The position numbers were made by a program, and so were the translations under genes. Of a stretch of DNA of 64,000 bases, positions 35,263 through 46,919 are shown piece by piece. A model generated the notes under the pieces. The model saw nothing but the letters and a program-made list of their open reading frames with translations. It searched no databases and was not told where the DNA came from. The DNA comes from Lobosporangium transversale (taxonomy: Eukaryota > Mortierellomycota > Mortierellomycetes > Mortierellales > Mortierellaceae): contig NW_019029004.1 of assembly GCF_002105155.1 (NCBI RefSeq), positions 124,001 through 188,000 of the forward strand. The letters run 5' to 3'. How positions within the stretch are numbered: position 1 is the first letter of the stretch; every line of letters starts with the position of its first letter.

Positions 35263-38200
35263 TTAAGGATTCGATGTAATGCTAGTGTTTGTGTTCGTGG
35301 CAGTGTTGGCATTAGCGTTGATGTTGGTGTTCGAATTAGAATCTGGTCCAGAGTTTGATTCCTTCTTGTGCAGAAGTATATACGGTCCTGACAGCGGCTC
35401 TTCAGCTGTTTCCGCAGACATCGCACGGTTTTGTTCCATAGAGGCTTCTCTCACTGACATCAAAGTTGAGGATGAGGTTGCTCCAGAGACCAGTGCTTCT
35501 GAAGATGCGTTATTGCTTACTTCTTGCTGCTGCTGCCTCCAAGAAGGTGGAATTGACGATACTGTAGATGACACAGAAGGCGCTGAGATCACCGGGGTCG
35601 AGTGTTCTTTTTCTTCCTTCATCATGTTATTCTTAATATATGCTGCCGAAAGCCTTAGACTCTTGGACAACGATGCCTTCATCTTGTGCGCGCGGCTACT
35701 AGAATGTTGCAGCACACTAGAACTATAGCCTGATGTATGCGACATTATCGACGATGCTGACGATGAGGTCGGTCCCGCGGTTGATTCAAAGGCATGAAGT
35801 GAAGATGAATTTGCAGAAGCCGAATGTTGAAGCTTGTGGACCCCTGATCCAGAACGTTTATCTGATTCAGAGCCTTTTGCAAAAATTGAAGATCCGCCCC
35901 CACTATCACTCTCACGGCGTTTGATAAAAAGGGACGAGATCTCCTGATGTATACTATTGGATTGATTTCGAGCATGTGCTGCTAAATGGAATCCTGGAGC
36001 AGAAAAAGAGGGATGAGCGGAGGCTGGAGCAGAAATGGAGTTGGCAGAGCTCTGGGTTATGCGAAGACGAGGCGACAAAATGGCTGAGGGTGGCGAATTA
36101 AGTCCTGCTGCTGCCGCTGCCGCTGCCGCTGCCGCGATAGTGCCGGCTTCGTAGTAACCGCTACAGTTACCAGTAATGACAGGTGGCGATCCAGGCAGAG
36201 ACTCCCCGCGCTGTACACTCTTTGCTCGAAGATACTCCATTGCGGACGCACCCCCTTCTCCTCTCATGTTGATGACCTGTCCAAGGCTGCGACGGTTACA
36301 CCTCTGTCGATGGTTTCGTATATCATCTGGGTCGACTTGTGCAGAGTCCCAGCTATTGTCGTTACGTGTGTTACCAAACGTAACAAGATCAGAAGATGCT
36401 CCCTGGACTGTCCTGTCCGTGTCATCATCAATGAGCCGCACTTCGACACTTAAATTGCTAGCAGCACCGTTCTGCAGCATAAATTCGGCCATAGGATATA
36501 CCTCATACTGCTCATCCAAACTCCATGGGATACTATGACGAAGAGCAAGCAACAGTGGTGATACCTGCATGACCATGAATGACGAGCCGGCGAGGTCAGT
36601 ATTGGATGGCGATGGGAGCTCTTGGGGCTGCTCTTGCTGCGGCGGCTGCTCTGACTGGGATTGTTCTGTCTGGGATTGCTCTATCTGGAGTTTCTCTACC
36701 TGGGACTGAAGCTCTGACTGATCTGATGATGAAGCCTGGTCTACGTTGGAGTCGACTACAAGAGCATTTACGACAGGAGCCTCAATAGACTTCGAATGAG
36801 ATGACTTTCCTGAGACTATCGAGAGACCATCCAGATCCGAACGTGCTTGATTTTCTAATACCATCTCTGAACCTGTCGCTTCTTCAGTCAATTCTGTGAC
36901 CACATGATCTGAATCAGACTCAGAGCCTGGTTCATTTTCTGACTCTACTTCTTGTATAGCGTTCAAATCTGCACCCGCTGCATATGCTGCAATAACCTCA
37001 GAAATGTTGTTAGCTTCCACTGCATTGAATAGCGCTTTGGTAGCAAAGATGGCAAGTTCCTCTGCAGTACAGCTATCGTTCGGATTGTCGGTATATCTGT
37101 GTTTGTCAACAAATGCTCGCTCAACATATTTCTTTTGAATGAAAGCAACCTTGTACTCTCTAGTGTCATTCACAAGAGGTCTTCTGAAAACAACTTTGTG
37201 CAAACGTTGGCCTTCTTGGTTCTTTGGTGTAGACTGAATAAGATTAGCCTCCCAAATCTTGTTGGATGCTTCATTTCCAACCGAATGGATGAATTCAAAG
37301 AGATCCCGCGTGTAAGATGTTGTATCCAGAGTAAATGATCGCACCTTAGATATGTGCGTGCCCAGACTCCGATGTATACCAGAGCATTCTATAGAGATAT
37401 GAGAGTAACATATTTTGTTTGTTAAATATCCATTCCACATTTTATCGAGCTCAAAAACGACCATTGTGATCCATTTCAAGTAAAACATACCAATACAGAT
37501 CAAAATGCCCAAGTTAATAGCACACCAATCTGGATTCTTGGCCCCGCACTCTGCACAGAAGTTGTTGGCAGGATGCGCCTCACGCATGATTTTCAATAGT
37601 CGCGTGCCCAAATGATCCGTATCCACTGAGTCTTGGAGGCTCTGGAAATCACCCAATATGTTGGTGACGTTACTAGACTGTCTCTCATGAAGCGTTTGAT
37701 CCATGCTTACACGATTTATGCCATTGTACTTCACCGAGAGCCCATCGCTGCCTGCGCCATTAATACCGTTACTGCCTTTGGAGTCCTTGCCGGAAAGCAA
37801 GTAGTTGTCTAGGCTTGGGCTACTACTATTCCCATTTAAGAGGCTCTGGATTGCATTGGAGATGACGCTCACCCAAGAATTCATGTCTTCTGTACTGGTT
37901 GCTTGGTACACTCTGCGGAACTTTGGAGTGATCACCTCAAAGCAGAAACGCCGATCCTGGTTCCTACACGGGCGGACAGTCGAGAGCTTGAGATTGATAG
38001 GGTCATTGTGCAGCATGGCGGCGCCCTTCTTCCAGTGTGAATATTCATGGAGATGTCCTTCCGATACCACGCACCAATACTTGTGCCAGTTAATACTAGG
38101 CTTCTCTAGAACAACAGAGTTGCTATGCATACTGGGCCGACTTGTCGCAAAGAGGAACCCTTCCTTGCGACTCCCTAATGCAGAGTTGGCTTCGATATCT

Positions 38201-40819
38201 TGCTGCTCTAGGTCGCGAATACCACTGAATCTTGGTGTGCTAGTATTATTCGCCTGCGATGACCCATAGAGACTGGACACATTAGGAGATGATCCAGAGT
38301 TAGATCGGAGATCCGCTGCTCCCGAGCTATCTTGGTGATCATCCAGCGCATCCAAAGTTGTATTGGAAGTATCTGAGAGACCCTCATTCGCTAAATCATG
38401 ACTGGAAGATGCTGCTGCTGCTAAAGTGGATACACCTATTGATGACGCAGAGCCACTCTTTAGAGCCGACAGATTCTGTGAGATAGATGTCAATGCCTCA
38501 CCATGAGACTCAAACAACTCTTTCCTTCGTTCCTGACGCTCTTTCCGAACTTGTGTTGCCCGTTTTTGGGATTCTAAGAGATCAGCAGCAATGCTATCCA
38601 GACCAGGCTTCAAGTCTTCCGCCACTAAAGCCATATCCACCAAGTTTCTGCAGTGCTTCTCGGAGTAGTTAGTCAGGTGATGAAGAAGCTCATCGCTTTT
38701 ACTTCCGCCAACACGCATGTCCAGAAGGAAGCTCCAATATTCAAACCGCTTGATTTCAAAAATCTTTCGTTTCTTTTCATATTTCGCATCTGCCTCGCTC
38801 TTCTTCCTGTTGCTGTCCTGCTTCATACCCATATAGCGTGACAAGAACTGATAGTATTCTTTGCTCTCATCCTCAAAGGACTTTCGATGCATTTCTGCTG
38901 CTTTAATGTCATTAGTATAGAACAGATTCAGAGGGTCGATCAACAAAGTGCGCATTTGGTGTGCAAGTATGTCAGATGTCGCTGCTAGGCTCTGCGACAC
39001 GGGCCGAAGATAGCTGTTAAGAAGTGGCTCTGCTGGCCTGAATCCCTCCATCTCCTTTATAAATGCCTCATCGGCTGCTATCCAAGCTTTCCGAGCATCC
39101 ATGGCAGACTGAGCAGCTTTGATGATTCGCTTTGTTGATGCTTTCATATCACGAATGTGGTTCTCACATTCAACAACTGAGGCTCGAAACAACGGACCAT
39201 CCTCCGTATCAATGGAAAACGACGTCGAATTGAGAGTTGAAGATGAACCGGAATTTGGAGCCGAGCCTTCGTATCCTGACCCTGTGTCAGTGCTCGCATC
39301 TGGGAGACTAAGCGTAGAGTTATGGATGGAAGGTGCAGAATAACCCTTGGAATGGAAGGATGGGAGACGGCTGATGCCTGAATTGAATCTGTCGGCTGCG
39401 GAGGCTTGTCTTCGATGTCGACTGTTCGAAGGGGATGTCTGTGCGCTAGGTCGTCTGTATCCTGTTCGATCCACACCGGCATTTGCCTGTGCATCTGCAA
39501 GCGTAACGGAGAGGTGCAGAAAATTAAGTAAGCATAATAATGTACTTTTGGTTTATGTGAGCCCAACTTTTCGATAAACACTCTCACTTACTGATCACCC
39601 AGAACGCAAACTGCGAAAGAATGTCGACGTCGCCTGTAACGGGATTCCGATATAGGAACTAATACATTCGTTAAATCCAGATCAAGTAGGACAGAGACAA
39701 ATACAAGACCAGTGCATAGATGGAAAGAATAGTTTAGCAAGGAGTATCAATTCATCATCAATGGGCACATCGGCTCATTCTCTTTCAAAGTGACTAATTA
39801 AAGAACAAAAAAAAAAAAAGAACCTACAGCAAAAACAGTTTTGTGGCCATGGACATCATCACCCATATAATCGTTCGAGGCATTTGACTGCCAAGTCCAA
39901 TTGTGACTCTTTTGAGTGCTGCTTTGTTCTCCTACATTATTTTCGGGCATTCCCCGCTGGATACCCACAACAGAAAGAAGACCTTCATTCTTCTACAAAA
40001 TAGAGATTGGGAAATATCCGAGGAGTTAAAGGAGGGAGGCAGCTTCAAGAACATTGTAAAATATTCATCTCTTTGTCATCTACTCTTTTGCTAAATCATG
40101 AACAATTCTTACCTTTTGATCAAATGTCTGGCATAAGTATTGCATCTCCGACTCTGAGTCCGTGGAGGCAAAGTATATGGTGGGTTGCTCGACATGCTCA
40201 GGGACATCTGCAGCGGAAGTGACGCCTATGGTAGAACCAGATTCTGGTGACGTTACTATAGGGTCAGCTGCTGGACTTGACAATCCTTCATTGTTAGATT
40301 GATCGAATGTACTGTGGTCTGCTGTAGTATCCTGTGAAGCAGTTACCGAAGAGCCTTCCTGTTGAGTACCAGCACTCTCCTCGGGATGCTCATTTGCTTG
40401 TGCCACTGGAGGGTCCTTGTGGTTGTCATTAGCCTTGCTAGTTGTCGTGGTGGTGTCATTGTTACTGTTGTTATCAATGGTTGGCTGTGTAGAATTTGAG
40501 ACAGAGTGCAAGAGGGATCCATTTAATTCAAACGATAACCGAAAGCCTTCTCCAGCCAGAACTTTTAGCAGCAATACGTCGTTTGATGCTTCTGTAGATA
40601 TTGTTGTGGATAGTGCTGACGACGGTATTGCACTACTTCCTAGATCCAATGAATCTGTCGATATTGATGGTAATGATGGTGTGGGAGCAACCACTGTATC
40701 TTGAACATATTCAATGCGCTCATGTGCAGAGCGGATTACGAACGTCGAGTTTTTTAAGACAGTGATATTGAATGCTGGAGAGGATGTGGCATTGTGCACT
40801 GCAATACTCGAGATAGCGA
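35263..40819 (-). CDS. BAR-PH-ArfGAP-ankyrin protein (ACAP/ASAP/Csx2-like), 5' end unresolved
   Basis: Exons 40819-40113, 39956-39828, 39658-39592, 39494-37491 and 37388-35263 join in frame to about 1677 codons. A novel-looking N-terminal region (VAISSIAVHNATSSPAFNI) leads through WQSNASNDYM and NPVTGDVDILSQFAFWVI. A BAR domain follows (about 400-650; FRASVVECENHIRDMK to KKRKIFEIKRFEYW). The PH domain (about 745-855) contains HKYWCVVSEGHLHEYSHWKK. The ArfGAP finger (about 930-1050) has CAECGAKNPDWCAI, ICIECSGIHRSLG and the arginine finger. Ankyrin-like repeats follow, then a long Ser-rich tail. It should stimulate GTP hydrolysis on Arf at curved membranes. The start codon lies upstream of 40819. 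A candidate first exon begins with the ATG near 41010 (MQVFPPR), with a weak GTATAA donor. Confidence 0.85.
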
Positions 40820-41457
40820 CTTTATTTCAGGAGCCATGACCAAAGATAAAGACAAAAGAGCGATTAGGAAAGAATGTAGTAAAGGAGAAGAAAGGGAAAC
40901 AAGGAACAGGCGTTAGTTAGTCAATGTAGTCTAGAGAGGAAGGGGTGTAACATGTTGACTCTCCGATAAGTGTGTGGTTTAATTATTATTATTTCGCAGG
41001 ATGTTTATACGTGGAGGAAACACTTGCATTGTTCTGGATCGCGTTGAATGAGGTTTGGGATCGGGACAGTCATCCTTTTCGGTCTTTGGTGAAAAAGGAT
41101 TAAAACAAAAAAGAGGGAGTGGAAGAGAGAGAAAGGGAAAGACAGAGAAAGAGATGAAGCAAGTAATTAGTGGAACAAGTGTTATCTGTTGAGGTGTGAT
41201 AATGTAAGTGTGAGTGCAAGTGTTTCCAGACTGTTGAATGGGAAGAAGAAGAATGGAGCGTTCAACGGTTAGGTCGCATGAACCATGGACCAGGGTAAGG
41301 AGGAGACGACAGCCTGTTACAGCAAAACTCTCACGGAAATGCAAGCAGACTCTATGTGTGAATGAGTTTATTGATGAAGGAAAGAACACTTTGAGGGCAC
41401 GATGGAGGAAAACAAAATAAAATAAAACAACAATGGAAGATGCAATCAAAGAAAAAG

Positions 41458-41490
<33 letters not shown>

Positions 41491-42009
41491 GCGATGACAA
41501 AGAGTCGATGGACAAAAAAGGAGGGACAAGAAGTGTGAGAAAGACAAAGTTTGAGTTGCATGTATCCACTCCACATGCACATTAGAAATAACTATTTGAG
41601 ATGGACTTCACATTAACTAAGGACTAAAAGCACTTTATTGCAACCATAACAAGTTAAAGACCGCTGTCTCATTTCACTCGTAAATCGCTCTTTCCATTTT
41701 TTTCTTTTTTTCCTTTCTAGCTAAATGACAAGCTTATTAGACAGACAGGTTAGCATAGGATGTGGTGGATCCTGCTGATGACTTGTCCCAAGAATAAAAA
41801 AAAGAAAAGAAAAGAAGTAAATGAGTTATGCAACGAGGAGAGCGTTCAAAAAATAAAAAAGTAAACTTTTTTTTATTTTATTTCGTGAGAGCATACTGCT
41901 TTTTTAAAATGGTTCTCTCACAACATTTGCTCTCCTTTAATTGAGCTTTTATATTTCGAATCGGACAACATGTATTGCTTGTCGACCATTCAACCCATTT
42001 TGCAACACC

Positions 42010-42040
<31 letters not shown>

Positions 42041-43706
42041 TCTGACAAGTAAGAAAGATATAGGAAAGAAGGCATGTTGAAGAGTTCAAATTGGCCCATT
42101 CGGTAGAAAATGTTTGGAATAGAAAGTCCATGCAGGAACAAATCGTCCATTGTTAATGAATGCATGAGCAAGGGCAGCTTTGTCAAGTCTTTCTTTATCT
42201 CTTCAGTGTTCAACATTGTGTGTTTATGCCTATGTCCATCCATATGCTCGATGGTTCTATTGAGGGGAAAAGAGGACCAACAAGGTTGTTCTAAATTTGT
42301 GTGCTGTAAAAGAACTGAGCCCAAAAGGCTAACAAAAAATAAACTTAGCCTAGTCAAGTAAGTAATCAAGCACAGAAAAAAAAAAGATGAAAATTCTCCT
42401 ACTGAACACTACAATAGAACCTATCATATTGCCACAAACTTGAATATAAGCGACTGTGAGTGGATATTGCATTCGAGGGTTTTTACGTGTCCAAAGTTGA
42501 GCGTGATGCAACTTTAGACTGTTTTTGTTGCACGATTACTCCACATCACATTTCCTGGGAGCCAACATGAAAGGGTGCAGACATCCAAAATGTCCCTTCA
42601 AAAAAGGCTCTAGACCATTCTCTTTTCTTTCCAATTCGGATTGTCTCATTGCCTCCAATGTCTCTCTTCTTGTCAGATATAAACTACCACCTGCAGGGTG
42701 AGCAAGGTAACACCATCTCAGTATCCCAGCAAGACTATTAGTAAGTATTTGTAAGTAGGATAGAGCAAATGTAGAGCGCGTCATAAATCTAACCAAAATC
42801 AAGAAACCTGTATTTTTTTTTTCCTTATTCTCCGCTCCAGGGAGCCTGATTTACTTCATTGACTGAAATAAAGGCATCGAAAAACTCGTCTCCCCGTCGC
42901 GAGATCCCATTGTCATTTGTATATTATACATAAATGCGGGTGCCATCTAATTTGTTTCCTTCGTAAATCCTCTGCGAATCCCCTGCAAAACTATCAGCCT
43001 TTAACCATCAAATTGATCCGTTGAAGATCTTTGCCGCAAGAGCTGAGGCTCACTTTTTTTTTTTTTTTTTTTTTTTTTTAAGAACCAAGGATAATAAATG
43101 CATCCAACCATTCAACACATGGCACACATGGCATTAGGTTGGGAGCAAAGCCAAAAATAATGGCAAGACTATCCGATCTCCTAGAACTGTTTTAATATTT
43201 TAAGGTAGCATTCATCTAATATCAAAAACGAATCTGTTCTTTTTTTTATTTACTTGTTTAAATAAATATGAGATCGCTCACGGGGGCCGGCGCGATGAAG
43301 AAAAGATATCTCGATTAGGTACCAAACCTAACCACTTGGACAATACCTATGCCAACCAAAGGCGAGAATGGGTTGTAAAGGCTCATTTGTAGAAGATATT
43401 ATACCATCTTGAGGTTTTCAATTACAGTTGGAACATTTGGTGCCCTTTATTTCTAAGCCAATAAGCAACTGAATAAATTAAGATGGAAATAAAGAAACCC
43501 TATTCAGGTGGCAAAAACGTATTGCTTAGATAAGAGGGAAACAAAAAGGTTTCATTTACACAGACACTTTTTGGCAAGTATCTCCTTCCTCTAAACTTCT
43601 GCTCTTTCACCTTCTATACATTCCAGTAAAAAAAAAAAGTAGACGCGTAATTAGAACGGAGCCAACTTCCTCCACAAAAAAAAATAAAAGGATAACCGTA
43701 ATAAGC
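40820..43706. other. Intergenic region, includes probable first ArfGAP exon
   Basis: Contains the unresolved 5' end of the ArfGAP gene (about 40820-41100), an A-run (about 41459-41485), an A-run (about 42010-42038), a T-run (about 43052-43079) and coding-like minus-strand fragments at 41878-42802. The last 1 kb is the upstream region of the Src1 gene. Confidence 0.45.
41878..42802 (-). other. Coding-like minus-strand fragments, doubtful gene
   Basis: The frame at 42802-42536 ends with RRETLEAMRQSELERKENG followed by LEPFLKGHFGCLHPF and a stop. The frame at 42369-41878 contains MDGHRHKHTMLNTEEIKKDL and LPLLMHSLTMDDLFLHGLSI on one side of a poly-A run, and GVAKWVEWSTSNTCCP on the other. Composition is partly protein-like, but no family is recognised. 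The poly-A tract between the two halves could lie in an intron, as in neighbouring genes. It may be a decayed or lineage-specific gene. Confidence 0.25.
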
Positions 43707-46698
43707 ATGGCGTCAACGGAATCAACCCATTATCTCCATCCTGACTTTGATGTCACAAAAATCACAATGAATCAGATCCGAGAGATTTTGTCGGAACATC
43801 ATGTCAAACTGCCAACAGGGATGGTCAAAAAGCAACAGCTTATTGACCTTTTTAACCAGCATATTCGACCTCAAGTCCCCGAAATTAATGAATCCGATAC
43901 CAGTGACAGCGATCGTGAAACCAAGGCAACTAGTAAGGCCACCACTACTTCTGCTACCCCTAAAACAACAAGGGCGCGCCAATCACGCGCCAAAAAGGCG
44001 GCCGACGACGACGCCGACGATGAGGACAATGAAACTCCTCCTTCTATGGCTAGTGCATCTACTCGTAAGAAAAGAATAGCCAGTAAAGCAAAAGTTGATA
44101 ATGATGAGCCAGCACAAGCGGAGGTAAACATGCGTCATATTTGCATAGTGAACTGCTGTTAATAATAAGTCTCCACTATCCCCATTGATAACCTTAATTG
44201 TTCTTTTTTATTAGGTCAAACCCAGATTGAAGCGTAGTACAAGTCGCGCTAGAGCCACAACAGAGAAAAACAATGTGGAATCCAAGATGGAAGAACCCTC
44301 CAGAGGCCGAAATATCCAAAGAACTGTCACACAGAGTGAAGATGAAAGTGAGCCAGTTAGGCTTCAACGACCAAAGGTAATATATCTATCTTATCCCAGC
44401 TTTCTTCTTCTTGGGTTCTTAATATATGGTGCATTCAAGCAACTCCAATTAACCGTCATATTATGTTTTGTAAAAAAAAAAAAAAAAAAAAAAAAAGAGA
44501 GAGGCAAAAAAGAAAAAAGATGAAAATTTTTCATACGAAAACCCGTTTCAAAGCGGAAGCGAGTCAGAGCGTAGACGTTCTCGGCCCAGATCCAGATCCA
44601 GATCCAGTACAAGGAAGGCCAGGGTTGAAAGAGCTGACGCTATGGAGAATGTTTTCAAGGTCCCTGCCCAGCCTCAGTTTTCCAGATTCATGCGTACGCC
44701 TGAGCCAGATAAGAGCGAATCTTCACATTCAAGAACAAAGCCCGCAGCAACATCAGCAACAACAACAACTACTACTACCACAACAACATCAGCAGCAGAA
44801 GATAAAAAAACTGCAAAAGCTCATTCTACGCCCAAGAAGGTGTCGACGGATGGTCTGCCTACACCCAAACATCGCGATATGGCATCAACTTTGGACTTTA
44901 TTGATCAGGATTTTGTAAAGACCCTGCGCCAAAATGTCGGACCTATTTCATTAGTTCTTGCTATTGTACTCCTGGCATATGGTATATGGCTGCGCCAGAA
45001 AAGGATTGAGATTGGATTCTGCACAGAAGCGGAATTGGAACCTACCGTCAGACGTATGTTGTACTTAAAAAAAAGAAAGAAAGAAAGAAAGAGAAAAAAA
45101 GAAAAGATGTATTGTTTAATTGATCAGCTGCTTGACATTAACTTTTTTCCTGCTTGGTCTATTTATAATGACCTATTCTACGTACATCGTTCATTTCCAT
45201 AACCAGCTTGGTACTACCCAACCTGCATTCCATGTCCTGACCGTGCTACTTGCTTGAGATCTGATGAGAAACCAATTTGTCCTCCTGAATATATCCTCAA
45301 GCCTCAGCTTTTGAGTTTCGGCAATCTGTTTCCAATCACCCCTGTGTGTGTTTTGAATAAGGCAAAGGGCTATAGGGCTTTTCAGGTGGCTGATGCAGCA
45401 GAGAAGCTATTGCATCTCCATGCTGGAAATATTGAGTGCAGCCTTTTAAGAGACAAGGCAGCCCCAGACAGTATGGAGTATAAGGCCCGTCGTGGTCTCT
45501 CAGTTGATGAATTACGTTTTCATGTGGAGCAACTAAAGGATGTACGTCTCGTCAATTCTTTATACGAGTATTTTGTATTAGGGAAAAGCCTATCCCACTT
45601 CCAGAACTCGTAGATTCTGTATTCCCTGACATCCAATCATGTGTTTATTTTTTTTTTTTATTCCTGTAGAGCAATGTTTCAGATGAGGAATTCTCTGAAT
45701 ATTGGAATATCGCTGTAAAGGAGCTTCGTCGCCGTTCGAATAAGGTTGTGTTTGAGGAAGGATTGGCAAGGTATTATAGCATCAACTATTTTATGGTTAT
45801 TGTTATTTTAATAGTACATTGTTCTAATTGAGGTGAATATCATTGCCAACAACATTTCATTTGTTTTCATCCTTTTGGTATAATTAGTGAGGAGCGTATC
45901 CGTTCACTGAAGCCACAAAAGTCCTTGGGTTGCCGTTTGCGCCAAGTCCTTGTCAGATGGATTATCAAGTTCAGACTCTTCTTCCTCGGTACCTTTTTTT
46001 TTTTTTTTTTTTTTTATTTTTTTTGTGAAAAGCTTGTTGCAGCAGTATCTTCTTGTTCTAATTTTATTATTATTTTTTTTTTTTGTACAGCCGTGCTCTT
46101 GACTGTTGCGGGTGGTTTTGGAGTTCGTGCGTATATCCTTCGTAGGCGCAAGGAAGTGCGTATTGTGAATGGTCTTGTTCAGAATGTACTCTCAAAACTG
46201 TCGGACCAAGCCCATTACTATTATGTGGATCCTGTTATTTATCCTGAACCTTACTTACCACAGACTCAGTTACGGGATGCACTTTTATCAGATGTTCATT
46301 CTGCATCCAGACGACAAGAGATTTGGTCTCAAGTTCAAGCAGTTGTGGAACGAAACTCAAATGTCAGAACCAGCACACAGGAAGTACGAGGGGAAATGCA
46401 TCGGGTCTGGGAATGGGTTGGGGCATCAGGTATGTTGGGCCAACATGGGGGAGGACCATCAGCTGTAGCAAGTGGTGTTGAAAGAGGTCGTGGTCGCAAT
46501 CAACGTGGTGCTACAGTTCCAGAAGTCGAGATGCAAGAGCCTATTGGTAGAGGTATTCGTGCAAGGGGTGTGCCTAAAGTTCCACCACGTACAGGACCAC
46601 ATGGAAGTTTCTTTGGAATGAGACGTCAAGACTCGGAGTATTTAAATCCTGAGAACTCACTGTATCCCTCACTCTCACAAGACTACCCGAGTGAGTAG
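43707..46698 (+). CDS. SRC1: Src1/Heh/Man1-type inner nuclear membrane protein
   Basis: Seven exons (43707-44123, 44215-44376, 44513-45053, 45207-45541, 45670-45770, 45888-45988, 46091-46698) give 754 aa. An N-terminal HeH/LEM-like helix-extension-helix lies at about 14-52 (KITMNQIREILSEHHVKLPT). The nucleoplasmic linker is basic and Ser/Thr-rich, and contains the fungal Src1 signature FSYENPFQSGSE directly after an unusual A-rich acceptor. TM1 is about 336-356 (ISLVLAIVLLAYGIWL). The lumenal part has paired cysteines (YYPTCIPCPDRATC). TM2 (AVLLTVAGGFGVRAYIL) leads to the Man1-Src1 C-terminal winged-helix domain with the acidic EIWSQV/REEI-like segment and a Gly/Arg-rich tail. It tethers chromatin and supports nuclear-pore quality control. 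Introns carry poly-A (about 44471-44496) and poly-T (about 45993-46016) runs. Confidence 0.92.
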
Positions 46699-46919
46699 AA
46701 AGAAATGTATAGAGGAAGATGCTTTAGCTGAGGATAGGAAAAGATATTATAAATATTTCCTTTTTTATTTTTATTTTTACTTTTCGGGTTTCCGGCTAGC
46801 CATCGCAAAATCCATAATAAAGCTGCCAGCATTGAAATGAGCATAATTATTTTAGGTCTTTATCCATATTACTCTGTCAATTGATACGGTTGTTTTTGTA
46901 TTAGTTTTATAAAATTTGA
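46699..46919. other. Convergent 3' intergenic region
   Basis: 221 bp between converging stop codons; AT-rich, no further signal recognised. Confidence 0.6.

Noticed and set aside
40979-41569. 196-codon minus-strand frame
   Set aside because: Mostly leader and poly-T translated as Phe/Leu/Ser; only its last part may overlap the first ArfGAP exon, in the frame starting MQVFPPR.
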